A DNA stretch of 64,000 nucleotides from contig CAVNZM010000001.1 in the NCBI GenBank assembly GCA_963693365.1, positions 7,378,001 through 7,442,000 of the forward strand, written 5' to 3'. This document shows, one piece after another, positions 1 through 35,384 of the stretch. Position 1 is the stretch's first letter, and every line of letters starts with the position of its first letter. Made by a program: the position numbers and the translations under genes. The DNA comes from Amoebidium appalachense. Lineage: Eukaryota; Ichthyosporea. Below the pieces are notes generated by a model, which did no database searches, had not been told where the DNA came from, and worked only from the letters and a program-made list of their open reading frames with translations.

Positions 1-21048
<21,048 letters not shown>

Positions 21049-23185
21049 TCTTAGGTGTTACCACGCGGGTCTGCAACCTGGAAAAAATGCGGATTTCGTT
21101 CAACAGTAACAAATAAGTAAGATGTGTGGACCCTTGACTCGGCACAAGCATCATATGTTCAACTCTGTTCATTTCTTGCAAGTCTACGTTAGGCTTGCTG
21201 TCTCCCTCTCCCTCAGTATGGGGAGGCGCACGTGTGTGTGTGTGCATGTGTGTGTGCACGTGCACTTTTCACGAACTTCATGCTTGCGTGAGGGATCGTT
21301 GTTGTGCTGCGCCTGCGTGCCTGCGTATGTGCACGTGCTGTGTGCAGACGCAAGTGGTGTGATGGAGGAAAAGGGCCGGGAATGCCCCCCTCCCCCCCCC
21401 CCCCCCCCCCCCCCGCCCCGCGGGGAGGGATGGTGGTGGGAGTAGGGGGAGAGGGAGGGGGGGGAAGGGGGGAGGGGGGGAGCTGGGGCAGCAACACTGT
21501 TCCTCTTGAGCACTCTTGCACAACGATCTCCAACTTTCAATGACTAGCATTTGCCTCCAAGTTTCAAATGAGTAGTATTTCACGGCGTTTCTTGTTAATG
21601 TTTCTGTTTCCTAAGAACGCCTCATTGTAAACCTGAACGGAAGCAAAAGTATACAGCCTCTTACGACCTGCGACAGTGGCAGTCGTGTACGTACCGAAAG
21701 CATGGAGTACGTGTGTGCTGGAGATTACCAGACACTCACTCACAGGAATTGCACTTGACAAAAAAAGAAAAGGGGCTGTCAATACCTGCATGTGCGGTTC
21801 ATATGATTTTCTGCATCAGGTTTCTCGGTATATTCATGTCATGGTAGTTTGTCATCGAAGGACCGATCTTGGGCCGTGAAGATCTTACTGCTCCCGTCGT
21901 GCCAGGTTGGGAAAGAAAAGAGGCTCAAAAAAACCTAACTTAAACGGCAGAACAAGTGAAAAATTCGATTCGTGCACAACTTTGCTCAACCAGTATAGCC
22001 TGTAGTTCTCTGTCTGTTGTCGCTCATCAGCACTCTTTACCCAGGCAGTCGGTTGGGACCAGTTCTTTTTTTCCTAAACTTAAGCTGTTGGCAGATGAAC
22101 GGTCTAAACGCTCTGTGGTGAGGGCGTCCAGGCTACATTTATTGTGTTAGTGAACCATAGCCATATTTTTAGAGGCTGGGCCTTTATAAGCAGTACCATT
22201 TACACCATCTACCGTGATCCTCTACACCAGACACACTGGTCTGACTGTAGCTGCAGCTGGGGCAGCAAGTTGAACGTTCGCAGACTGGCTGGACCAGCTG
22301 CGCTAACAAGCGGCTTACAAGCCACCATCTGATTGGCGCAGCGTGTATCCACCTGCCTTATTTGGCAGGTAAATAATAGATGACTGTGAGTCTCGTGAGA
22401 GCAACTTCACTTAAGTTGCAAGGCTCATGCTCGGGTGATGCTCAAGTTAGACCCCATCGTATTTATGTACTTAACGTTGTTGCAGGGACAAACAAATCAA
22501 ACAGAACAGACAGTGCATGGTCAGAGCATTAAACAATTATTTTTGAGCTTGCCCAGGCGAGCATTCGAAGCCATTGCACCAACGGGCTGTAGCATCTCCC
22601 AACAAGAAATTTAATTCGCTTTGCAAGCAACGCTCATAATAAATCGGCCTCCCAATTGCAAGACCACACAGCTCCAACGCGGGGAACTCAAGAAAGAAGA
22701 TAAATGGAAATTCAAACACCTTCAGAAAGCCCGAATGTCCAAAAAAACACATTTTAGAGTCGAGAGGGAGAAATACTATCTCAACCAAACAGACGACAGA
22801 ACATAAGCTATCTCCAAGACTGCAGAATGCTATGAGCCTATATCACTGCTTACGGTAAACTCTTTAGAGGACAGTAGGGAGGAGACAAGACAGTTACACC
22901 GTTGGATCACTAATAATAGTAGAAGACAAGCCATGTGTGTTGTGAATTTCGGATCCCGTAGATGTATGCGCATACATATGTAAAGCAAGAGAGAAAAGCA
23001 GCGGGATCTAACGTGTTTGTGTGTGCGTGTGTGTGTGTGTGAGTGTGAGTGAGTGTGAGTGTGTTTGTGTATGTGTGTGTATGTGTGTGCGTGTGTGTGT
23101 GTGTGCGCGCGCGCGTGCGCGTGCATGTGTGTGTGCATTTGTGTGTGTATGTGTGCGCGTGCATGTGCGTGTGTGCGTGTGCATT

Positions 23186-23216
<31 letters not shown>

Positions 23217-23393
23217 GTGTGTGTGTGCGTGTGTGCGTGCGTGTGTGGTGTGTGTCCCCAATTGTGTGTGTTTGTGTGTTCGTATGGACATTTGTGCTCC
23301 TAAACGTGTCTGCGCGTGTGTGTTATGGTGTCCTCATTGTCTCCCTCGGCACCCCAAAATAATAACCAAATATTCATGCCATTCGTTCAATGT
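21049..23393. other. Spacer between PLC-gamma start and TANGO2 stop
   Basis: No exon of a known family recognised. It must hold the PLC-gamma promoter and 5' UTR and the TANGO2 3' UTR. A perfect 7-bp hairpin (ACCTGCC, 6-base loop, GGCAGGT) lies at 22351-22370. GT-rich sequence with CpG-containing variants runs 23019-23250. No TATA box stands out. Confidence 0.6.
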
Positions 23394-23758
23394 TTATCGT
23401 TGAAGTGGGAAATCAAACCGAGATATTGTGCTCCACTCAAGCGTGGTACGATCCAAGAACCTCTCCACATATGTTACCACGTCATTATCACTAACCAGAA
23501 TGAGGGTGGTGGACACCGTCCCATAGCCGTTTGTGCGACCATCCAGGAAGATCGAGGAACATTGGCGCTCAAATTCGATTGGCACCCCTGTTTGCGGTAG
23601 TTGGCTGTCCGGATATCTGTATGTGAAGTGCGTGCATTTCCGTGTGTGTGTGTGTGTGCGTGCGCGTGCGTGCATGCGTGCGCGTGCGCGTGCGCGTGTG
23701 TGGGTGGGTGTGTGGGTGGGTGGGTGGGGGGGGTTGCTGAGGCGGGGGGATGGGACAA

Positions 23759-23793
<35 letters not shown>

Positions 23794-23979
23794 CTATATG
23801 TGCATGTTGCAGAGGGGGGAGGGGTGTGAGCAGGCCGAATTCTGGTGTGCATGCACGTGTGTGTGTTGGTGTGTGCGAGTGTGCGTGTGCAGTGTGAGAT
23901 AGAAAGAGAGAGTGGATGGCTAAGTGAGGGAGCGAGTGAGTTGTTAATGACTAAGCGAGTGAGCGAGTGAGCGAGTGAG

Positions 23980-24032
<53 letters not shown>

Positions 24033-24569
24033 GGCGGGTAGGCATGTGTTCGCGTGTGTAGTAGTGATGGTGGTTGCAAGAGTCAGAGGCAAGGGTGAGG
24101 AGGAATAGATCCTCTTCTTGGCCCGTTCCGTTGAAGAAGCCCCCTCCCCCCACCCCCCAAAAAATAGCAGAAAGTTCCATAATACCGACACATAAACACA
24201 ATACACTTCCTTTACCCCCCCCTCCCTCCCCCCCCCCCCCCCCACCCACCCTTACCCCCCCCCCCCCCCCCCGCTCTCTGCTTCTAATAGATTCTATCTG
24301 AGGATGAATGAATGTGTTCATTTATGATTTATGTTCCCATCCGTCTTTCATTCCTCTTCTTGCCCCTGTTACCAAAATCACCACCACCGCTGCAACAAAT
24401 CTACACGCGCTGTTAAAGCCCCCGAGCAGGAAGGGGGGAGGACGGGGGGGGGGGGGGGGGGTTTGAATGCGTCAAGGGTGTTTCAACTCTGTTCTGCGGG
24501 GAGGGTAAAGGCGTTCAAATGATTAGTTGTTTGTTTGTTTTTTGTTTTTTTTGTGTGTGTGCGTGTGAA

Positions 24570-24605
<36 letters not shown>

Positions 24606-24791
24606 AAGACCAACATTTTCTCGTTGTTCATCAAATCGGTGAGCTTTGAAATGATGTCATCCGCAGGGAGGCCCCGATCAGCCTCGGCCAAGATATTTGC
24701 AAATCTATCCTTACCGTCCCGAAGCTTTGGCCATGGATAGTCAAGAATTCGGTTACATACCCCATACGTGCCTGTGTGTGTGTGTGTGTGT

Positions 24792-24827
<36 letters not shown>

Positions 24828-26959
24828 ACGTGCGCGTGCGTAGGGAGAGGGTAGGTGTGTGGGTGAGGGGGGGGGGGGGGGGGGGGGGGGAGGGGGAGAT
24901 GATCAGCAGATATGCAGGGTGAGAATAGGATTAGTGACCATAGCCTATGAATGTTTTTCGAAGACAGCGAGGAGTAACTGCCCTATGTGAGAAACAAATA
25001 TGGCTTTTTGAGTGCTTAATGCCAGCGAAGCACGGAATAGAAACTGAACATACATACATAAATACATACATAAGATGTCTTCCTTACTCCCCATATCCCC
25101 ATATTGGATAAATAAACTGGGCAACGGAATAAGCTTTGACGGCAACCACCGCGGGGGTGCGGGGGATAATAGGAATGCTTGCGGAAAAAAAAACTTCGGG
25201 AGCCCAACCAGCACAATTCCAAACACTTTTCAACCAATCATTCATTACCTTGGGGTAGGCTCTTGACGCCATAATCCTCCATATTGCTGTAGCAGTGCAT
25301 CTGTGGCCGGCCGGAATCCACACACTCCTTGCTGAGATCGCCGACCAGGAGATTAAACCCGTTGTAATCGGGCCCGTGTTTGGCAATCTCGTTGAGATAG
25401 TCGGTGGGGTCTACGTTTGACGTGAGATAGTTGCTGCAAAGCCCACCTGAAGTGTTACCAAGTTAGGTTATAGTGACAAAGCGGGAGCGAGAAGGTGCGG
25501 GGTGGGGGGTGGGAAGGGGATACAGAGGTAGCAGGACGTTTTTTTGTTTTTTTTTTTGGGGGGGGGGGAGGGAGGGGGGAAACGGATAGAGGAAGTGGGA
25601 AGGGGCACGTGGGGTAAGGCGAGAAGTACACAGAACATTAGATGAGAGTATAACCAGGGCACAATGCCCATGAAATCTCAGTGGAAGAAAAACTGAGTGT
25701 GCAAAAACGTTTTCGATAAAAGGTTGTAGTTGTGCAGTGTCAGTAGCACCCATTCGGCGGGGGGGGGGGGAGGGGGGAGACGCAGGAGAGGGGGGATGCC
25801 AATAGGAGAAAAAGTTCAACTGTTCAAGATTGCGAACTGGGTACAGAAAGGACGACACGATTGAAGGATAAACGGACTTCCAGAAGGGCATAACAGCTGG
25901 ACAGAATGCATCAACCAGCAAAGGGAGTAGAAATGTGGCACAATGCGCATAGCCTAAAGTTACGCATTCAAACACCGGCTGCTGAACATAATGGTAGCAC
26001 ACAGGGAGGAGGGGGGGGGGGGGGGGAGCTGGGGGAGGGGGGGAGGGGGTTATTCCTACCTCTGCCAATGGCGTCCGTTCTGATGCTAGCCGTGGGCACA
26101 CGGTAGTTAGTCAACGCAGCAAAGCGACCTGTGCGGGTCATACCCAGCCACGTGCCCCCCTCCACCCCTTTTTGCATGTCCACGCCTGCAACAAAACATG
26201 GAGTCTGTTAGAGATGCGAACAGGACTGTTTTACGTAGTTGGACAGAGAGAGCATGAACAGCCCCGGAGCATAACATGCCCACGTATAGATCCATCCTCC
26301 GTTGAATGGCGCGAGAACAGTTTATCATCACACCTGTACGGATGAAAAGCCCTTGCTAATTGGTCAGCCCTTTAAAACAGTCGGACAGGTAGTAGGGTGG
26401 AGGGGCCGGGGGGCGAGTGGGAGCGGAGGAGGTGGGGGGGGGGGGGGGGAGTAAAAGAGGGCAGGCGGTGGAAGGCAACAAAGCTCTGCCACTGCACCAC
26501 CGTTCCGTTGTTAACTCGTAAAACTATCCCCCACCTTTCAAACCCAGCAGCCTACACCCTTCTGCGCATTCAACTATATAACCGATATGTGTCTGCAATC
26601 CTTCAAAACCACTCCTCCTTCACCTGCCCCACACTCAACCCATGACCCCACCACTTCCGGATTTTTTTTGGTTTTTAAATGTTGCCCATACCCCACCCGC
26701 CTGTCATTTTTTCCGTCCCCCTCGGCCATAGCCCCATCTCCCCCCTTCCCACCCCCCGGCCCTGACACCTTCTGTGGCTCGCTTGTTCCTATATTCAGAT
26801 GTAATGGCACTTGATCCTATATGTACTTGAAATGCTTACGGTTTTTCCTACACTTGCATACACCTTACACTTGTATGTGGCAAGGTTTTCGAAGTTATAT
26901 TGTTCATCAAGCTTTGTAAAGGACGGGTGGTCGGTGGAAGGGGGCAGGACTGGGGCAAA

Positions 26960-26994
<35 letters not shown>

Positions 26995-27269
26995 GGGGGG
27001 GAGGGGCGGGAAGGGGAGGGGGGGGAATGACCAAAGGACGGAAAGAACACTTTAGACCATGCAACCAAACATATTAGAAAAGCCTGAAAGAGGGATCTAC
27101 AGCACCGTGTAAACGTTTTCCTTTGTAGCTTACCGGATAGGACGTCGGGGTTGTTTGCCCAGAAGTGCGCCGGTTGTGTTGGCCGAGCCACGAATTCATC
27201 TCTGTTTGCGGCCAGCACAAAACGGTAGCCAAAGCCACGGCTTCGGTGTGCCCAGAAAATAATGCACAT
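23394..27269 (-). CDS. TANGO2: TANGO2 / NRDE-domain protein, 5 exons, complete
   Basis: The family acts in Golgi organisation, lipid and heme handling; no catalytic activity is firmly assigned. Exons: 27269-27134, 26185-26060, 25446-25249, 24771-24615, 23616-23394 (stop included), 840 nt or 279 residues, close to the human 276. The start is MCIIFW, with the conserved Cys2 after Met, followed by [12 protein letters not shown] (the NRDE signature). [46 protein letters not shown] and LILVSDN follow in family order. The third exon uses the outer AG (25447), since the inner AG breaks frame. The exon 4 donor GTTGGT is non-consensus but the only phase-consistent choice I found. Divergent from SF3A3, 744 bp apart. 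Confidence 0.94.
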
Positions 27270-28013
27270 GTTTACATACAATAGATGAAAACTAACAGCT
27301 CTTTTTTTGATTCACCATTCACAATGCCCAGCAGCGGGTTAGGCTTTCAGCCGGAGCCTTCACTGACTCTCGCCTCGAGTCTCGAGCGTAGTCTCTCAGT
27401 GCCAGCTCTCAGTCAAGGCCTCGGGAGTTAGGAGGCATGGCCTGTGTTCAGATGGCCGTGTTACTCAGTGTGCGTGTTACTCTCAGTGCCACGGTCAGTG
27501 TGACGTGCCAGTTGTTGGAAGTTTATATAGGTGCTTGTTTAGATACTATAGCCTTATATGGCAACATAAACTCCTAATAAGGTTCAAAGTCTTGCGGGTC
27601 GGTTCATCAGGAATCAAAATTTTCGGGTCGAGTCAAATACCTGTGCTGGTGGTTGACCCGAAACTTCGAACGTTTGCACATGCAAAAAGCGCGCGCGTTG
27701 CAAAAGTTTTGAAGACAGAAAGAGAGAGAGACGGGAGGAGAGGAAGAGGCGAACCTGACATCTGACTGAGGGAGTGAGATAAGGGGCCGTTTTTGATATA
27801 TATTATATATGCTCCACAATAAATAGATAGTCAGAAGAGAAAGAAGGATCGGTTCTGTTGTAATGACCTGTAGAGAGAATTTTGATCTTCGCCCTTAGAT
27901 CTTTGGTGTGCAAACCACGACGCCCGCATTCATCACTGGGTTTTTTACCTTTTTATGAGTGGATAAGGGAAATTGCATAAGCTTGAGCTACCTATAGTTG
28001 CCATCTGTGCAAC
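27270..28013. promoter_or_regulatory. Shared divergent promoter region, TANGO2 / SF3A3
   Basis: The two start codons are 744 bp apart on opposite strands, so both promoters and 5' UTRs must fit here unless untranslated exons lie elsewhere. The region contains none of the long G/C or CA runs seen on either side. An AT-rich GATATATATTATATAT stretch lies near 27796. No specific factor site is claimed. Confidence 0.55.
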
Positions 28014-28159
28014 ATGGATAACATTTTTGAAATCCAGCGAAGGCTGCACGAGGAGATTGAGGCCCTGGAGAGGGCTGCCACGGATATACTGGTGGACTTG
28101 CAGAACAATGGGGCGTCAAAAACGGTGTGTGTGTGTGTGGGTGTGTGTGTGTGCTTGGT

Positions 28160-28232
<73 letters not shown>

Positions 28233-29918
28233 GGTTTTCATGGTTGTGCATTTGTTTGCATGGGGGTGCTTGTTCGCCTGTTAATGCTGGTAGCCGGGAG
28301 TGCATTCGTGAGTGTGAGGGTGTTGTACAATTCGCGGGACTGCATTCGTGCAAGTGTTTACGTCTGTGTGTGTGTGTGCGCGCGCGCGCGCCCGCGTGTG
28401 CCTGTGGCTGTGTGTGTGTGCATGCACCGTGGTATGTGCGTCTTGTGGGTTGGTGGGTGGGTGTATACGTGTGCGTGCGTGCGCGCGTACGTGTGTCTGA
28501 GCCTGTGGGCTATGTGTGCGCGCTTGTGTGTCTTTGTGTTGGTCCGTGTGTGTGAAAGACGGTCTCGTTATACGCCTGTGGTTGCATATTTGTGTTCGAG
28601 TGTTGGAAGTGATGCATACGGCAGGTTGGGGTGGGGTTGTTCGTTAAGGAAGGGTTAAGAAGGTTGTGTGTATGTGAATTCTTGTGGCGGCAGCTGGTAG
28701 GGGGAGGGGGGGGGGGAGGGGGGGGGGGGGTTTGGACGGAGGGGTGGGGGGGGGTTGGATGGGAGGTGGGGTTGGGGGGGGGGGGGGGGGGGGGGTTGGA
28801 GGGGAGGAGAGACAGGGGGGTTTGGAGGGGAGGGAAGACAGGGGGATGTAATCATGGAAAACCCAATTGGAACAAGGGATTATGGTTGAAAGGACAGGGT
28901 CAGAAGACATGGGGTTGGGAGGTCGAGAAGAAGGGGGGATAGGACGTTGGATTGAGGATATACGAAGTGAGAAATGACTGCAAATTCATTGGTGCACTGT
29001 TGTTCCCCCTCCTCCTCCCCCCCCCCCCCCCCCCCCTTTTTTTTTCCCTTTGGGGTTCGGGAGGGGGGGATGCTGGGGAGGGGTACAAAGTGGAGGTTGC
29101 GGGTGATGACATGCCAGAGGCTGAGGGGGGCTGAATCGAGGGTATCTGCCATGCGTGTGTGTGTGTGTCGGTGCGGGGAGGGGGGGGGGGGGGGGGGGGG
29201 AGGGAGACGGAGGCTGGAGGCTAGTTGCAGAGAAAAGCTAGCACAGGGGGTGGGGGTGTGGGGAGGGGGAGAGTGTTTATGCATGTGTGGGGAGCTACTG
29301 GGGTACAGGTGGGGGAAAAGAGAGCTGTACAGGTGAGTGAAGTGTAGGAAGATGTCGTAGTAACTGAAAGGGGCCTCGTGCCGTGCTGATTGAGGGGGGG
29401 GCAGAGGAAAGAGATGGCATATGCAGAGCACAGAGTAAGAAAGTTGGTCGAGGACATTCAACACAAAAGCACTAAGCTGCTGGAGCTGTATGAGGATGCA
29501 GACGGGTACGTGCACACACACACATGCACACACACATGCACATGCACACACACACACACACACAAACACAAACAGAGAGAGAGATACACACACACACACA
29601 CACACACACACAAGCACAAAAAGAGAGAGAGAGATACACACACACGTGCACGTACACCAACATGCACGGGGACGGGCACACTTGCAAGTATGCACCACGC
29701 CACACACAGGCACATATGAGTGCCTCCTCGAGCGCGCACACACACATCCACACGTGCGCATGGGTGGCTAGGCATGCCTTCGCATAAGGGCTGGTGTGTG
29801 GCGGTGTGCTCACACATTCTCGTGCATGCACATTCACATACTACATACACCACACACAGAAAAGGGAAGGGGGGAGTGTAGAGGAGGATGATAGGAGGGA
29901 ACGAGAGAGATGGATGAT

Positions 29919-29955
<37 letters not shown>

Positions 29956-30358
29956 GGTTTTCGAACACAACTCATCTTCCCCCCTTTTTCCCCTTCCCCT
30001 TCTCCACCCCCTCCCCCCCCCCCCCCTTCTTTTTTTGGCAAAAATGGAGAAGGACCATGGTGGGCCAAGTTGTTAAAAATGGTAGGTAGGAGGGTGAGGA
30101 GTGAGATGGGAGTTAATATTGATAGAGAAGAGAGGGAAGGGAATGGTGAATAGGATTTGGGTTGGGATGCGGTGTTTCCATTGAGGATATGGTGTTGACG
30201 GGAAATTGTGGGTTTCAGCTCGCGGAAAGACATGTTGAGAGGGGTTACGTGCGGGGAGGACTTTTCGGAGTTTTACAATCGGCTGGATGTGCACAGCAGA
30301 TATTTCAAACAGGTGGGTGTGTGTAGATTTTTTTTTTTCTTCTTTTTTTAAATTTTTT

Positions 30359-30389
<31 letters not shown>

Positions 30390-30869
30390 TACGTGTCGTG
30401 TGTGTGCATTTGAGCTTTCTGGACAGGCTGGTGGTGGTTGTGGCGGCGGCGGAGGACGAGATTCACAGCATATGCTCTAACAGTTTTGAGGGGGGGGGGG
30501 GGGGGGGGGAAGCTACGTACGTCTCTGTTCATGTTTGCGTTCTAGAATGGCTGGTTGGTGAGAGGACGGGGGGAGGGGGGAGGGGTCCTGTCTAGGGCGT
30601 GTGTGCATACCTGTGTGTTGTTGTTTGTTTGTTCACATCAATCCTCGTTTTCTTGTGGTTTCCATTCCTAAGCCTTATTCCGCTCGCCACCTCCCACTCT
30701 CCTTCTCCTCCCTCCCTTTGCACACACACACACAGACACAGACACGCACGCACACACACACACACATGCATGCACATGCACTTGCACTTGCACATAAGCA
30801 GGCACACACACACGTGCCCATGCACACACTCAGGCACGTGTGCATGCTTGCATGTGTGCATGTGTGCAT

Positions 30870-30917
<48 letters not shown>

Positions 30918-31138
30918 GTTCTCTTCTTTCCACCACCAAACAGTTCCCATTCAACCCCCCCCCCCCCCCCCCCCTCTCCTCTACCACCTCCCGCTCTAAC
31001 CTCTGATCGCTTTCATTGTCCGACCCACTCACACCCACCCTGGCACCACAGAACCCGTATCAAATGGCGGAGATCCCAGACATCACATATGCAAATGAGG
31101 AGCCGGGCTATGCACACGGAAAACGTATCCCTCCGTCC

Positions 31139-31185
<47 letters not shown>

Positions 31186-31415
31186 AAAAAAAAAAAAATC
31201 CCCCCCTCCTCCGTCCCATCTTTGTCTCCTCCCCCGCACCACCATTACTACTAGCAACAACCATCCAATATGCCCTCTTTCAACACCATACTCCTGAGAG
31301 CCACTTTTAAGCTTGTCTGCCTGGGTGTAGTGTACATTTGCAGTGTTGCGGGCAAATGTGCCCTTTGATATAAATTCATGTGTGAATGTTCAAAGCATAT
31401 CTCGGCTTTCCTCTT

Positions 31416-31452
<37 letters not shown>

Positions 31453-33150
31453 GGGCGCCCCCGCCTTTGCCAATGGCTACTGCCCCGCGCATGTTCAGTC
31501 ACTCATGCACACATGCACACATACTGTCACGCCGACACATGCACACATACTCCCACACACGCACATGCACACACGTGGACACACACTTAAGCACTTGTAC
31601 GAACACACATGCACACACGCATTGGTGCGCGTGCGCAAACACACACACACACGTGTGCGTGCGCGCACACACGCACACACACACATGCACTGCACATGGG
31701 CACACACACAAACACGCGCACACACACGAGCACACGTGCTCACTGGAACCTTACTCGCACTAGGTCATAGACTTACATGCCCTAGCATGACCCCTTACAC
31801 GTACACTCACACATACATGCCCATCCCCCCTCTTGTTTGCAGTTCTTGTGGACTTTACCGATGAGGAAGGATACGGCAAATACCTCGACTTGCACCAGCT
31901 GGCAAGCCCCCCCCCCCCCCCACCCACCCACCCACCACCCATGGCCCCATCCACACGACTATTATGGTTACTGCCCCGTGTCGCCCCAGCGTTCTCACCA
32001 CTTTTCGAAGCTGTTGATGGACAGATTAGGCAGCCAGTAAAGAATATTCGCTTCCACATCCGCTTTATCTCCCCCCCCATCCCCCCCTGTCCCCCTTCCC
32101 ACTCCTCCCCACCCGGGGGGCTTTCTCGCCTTCTCTCGTTCGGCCGGCGCCACCTTTGGCAAGCACACAGAATGCCCTTCCATCCGTAAGCGTGGGAAGG
32201 GGAAAGGGGGGAGGGGGGGGGGGGATTTTCAGGATGTGACTGTTTGTCTGACCTTTTGCCGCCACCACAGCACAATCAGTACCAAAACCTCGGGTTTGTG
32301 GAAAAGATACCCTACCTGCACTATCTCAAGGCATTCGACAGGTTCGACTCCATCCCCGTCCACAAGAAGACAAGCCAACAGTACAGGAGGTGGGGGTCCT
32401 TGTAAAGCGAATATTTTTGGTGTGTGTGAGGGGAGGGGGGGGGGGGATGTAATGAAAACATGCCTAATTCTCGTGGGGGGGTGTAATATAAGTAGCGTGT
32501 GGTTGTGCTGTACCCAGTTGCACTTGGGGAGTATGATGGGTTTTTCCAGGGAGAAAAGTGAAATCTTGGTGGATGATGGGTGTCTTGTGTGTGTGCGTGC
32601 TGCGTGTGTGCACATGTGTGTACTGGAGCCAGATATTAACTCACAAACCCCACAAAATTGTTTAGACAGTCATGCACGTGTCTTGTAGATACATGAACCA
32701 TCCAAATCTCACTTTTCCCAACGGGAGCTCCCCATTGCTTGTCATATCAGTAAGGCTTACGTCCCATCCTTCTACTCCTTTCTGTTCCTCCATGTGCCAG
32801 CGTGCATGCACGCTCGCGCGCGCACGCGCGCACACACACACACATACACACACACACACACACACAGCTACCTCGACAACCTGTTGGGTTATCTGAAGAG
32901 CTTCTACACCCGCGCACTTCCACTTCAGGACCTGGAGGTAATATTCTTTTTCCCTCCGCGTGTGTTGCAAATCATGGGGGGGTTGCTCTTGTGTGTCAGT
33001 AGAGTGTACACCTATGTGTGTATGGGTAGGTCGGAAGGTTAGTCGGTGAATTGGTATGTAGATGTTTGTGTTGGTGGGTGGGTTAGTGGAAGGGTGGTTG
33101 AGTGAGTGGTTTTGCGTGAGGTTGGGTGGGTAGGAGGGTGCGTGAGCACG

Positions 33151-33188
<38 letters not shown>

Positions 33189-33244
33189 TTAGTGGTATTT
33201 GTGTAATGAGTTTCGCGGGAGGAAAAGGGGTATGTGTGTGTGTG

Positions 33245-33292
<48 letters not shown>

Positions 33293-33956
33293 GACCTGAA
33301 AGGTAAGTTGTATCTATTCGGGTGGGTGAACAAACACACATACAGCCAACACAATCATGTAAACACATTCGGTTTGAAGAGTTTCCTGTATTCTCTGTGA
33401 AACAGAGTTGATCGGTAGCGAAAGCTTTAATACGAAAAGACATGCACTTTGAGCGTTTGCGCAATCTCCAAGCATGGACGGATGTGCTTGTGTTTCGGGA
33501 TGCATACTAGCAGAGTTCCATTATCGAAGTGTAAACCGTGATCCCATGTCAGCAGGTTTTTTCCTGTTTCAATTTCGTATTCTTGCATGTGTGCTTTGCT
33601 GGGGTTACATTTTTGCTGATCTTTTTGCAGGGTGAGTTGTGGAAAGCAGACAAATCGTTCGAGGAATCATGGGAGGAGGGCACCCTCCCAGGATGGGAAA
33701 ATGCAAACGAAGACGACGACACACCAGCAAATCTGTTTTGTGTTGCATGTAAGAAACCCCCCTCCCTCACCTCCCCTTCTTTTCCAACCAAGACCACACC
33801 TTGAATACAATGTGTGTACATGTGTCGGCCAAAACTGATCGGCTGCCTGCCTCCCGATTGGTGCACTGCTGATATATATGATATTTTATTGGAAGCTTTA
33901 TTCCCATGACGTATGGTCTAGGGATGTTTTGTGCTGCATATTGACCCTGACTCCCC

Positions 33957-33987
<31 letters not shown>

Positions 33988-34210
33988 AAAAAAAAAAAAA
34001 TTTTTTTTAAATAATCAAATAAGCACTGTGCAAGTACCTGGGCACGCATATGTATACACACATGTGTGCAGCACACACAGCCACTCAAATTATATTTATG
34101 TCATGCGCACATACATGCACACACACTGAGTGCACACATACATGCACACACGCGTGCACACACACATGCACGCTTTCACCCACACGAACACACAAACACC
34201 ATACACACAT

Positions 34211-34307
<97 letters not shown>

Positions 34308-35177
34308 CCAGCACCAGTTTGCCAAGGCCACGGTGTTCAAAGCCCATTTGACGGGCAAAAAACACTTGAAGGCAGCAGAAAGACTAACAGCATCGGGGAA
34401 TGCACGGACTATCGATGTGAGGTGGGTCACATGCACCCGGATTTGGTGGCCTTTCGTATTAGTTCTCGTTTTTTAACTTCCGTCGTTTTCCGGTGCAAAT
34501 TTATGTCCTGGGTTTTTGGTAGGTGTTTATGGCTCTCACTCTTCTTCTGAATATTCACTATTCACTAGCGCTACCCACCTCCCCCTCAACGGTTCTGTTT
34601 GGCGACTGTTTCCTGATAGTATGCTGTATTTTTTGAAACCCTTCGATAGTGCCTGCACTGACTCTCTGCACCAATCGGCTTTTTGCAGTCACATGATTGG
34701 TCGGCCATGGGAAATCTATGTAGGAATCGTCTGCTTCGCTCAGAAACTGATTGTTAGAGTCAGACCGCCAACCAATCACATCCCAAAGACCTGCCTTGCA
34801 CCGATTGATGCAGGAAGTCAGTGCAAGAACTGTAGAGGTACTTTCGCATATAGGATACATTTTCACGATTTACCTCCACCTTCCCCACACACACGCACAA
34901 AAAACATTCACTCATACTCGTATCACACTCACACATATACGCGCGCACACATACCCCTAACCTTTCACTGGTTGTTTTTTGCCTACCTTATGGTTATGTT
35001 GGTGGCGAACAGATTGCTGACTTATTCTCCTTTTTTTATTTTTACCTTTTTTGTTTTTGGATGTAAGTGTGCGCACATATGCTGGTACATGTGTGTCTGT
35101 GTGTGGGTGGTGTGGTTGGGTGTTGGTGGGTGGGTGGGTGGGTGGGTGGGTGGGTGGGTGGGTGGGTGGGTGGGTGG

Positions 35178-35235
<58 letters not shown>

Positions 35236-35350
35236 CTACGTGTGTTTGCTTACCCGTGTCTGTGTGTGCGTTTGTGCATGCCTTACAGGGAAGAAAAGAA
35301 GAAGCACGCAGAAGTCGAGAGAGCAAAACTTAAAGCCATTGCAAAAACGG

Positions 35351-35384
<34 letters not shown>

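Noticed and set aside
25250-25432. Inner AG (after TTTGCAG) as acceptor of TANGO2 exon 3
   Set aside because: It gives an early stop; the outer AG at 25447 keeps frame and extends the conserved protein.
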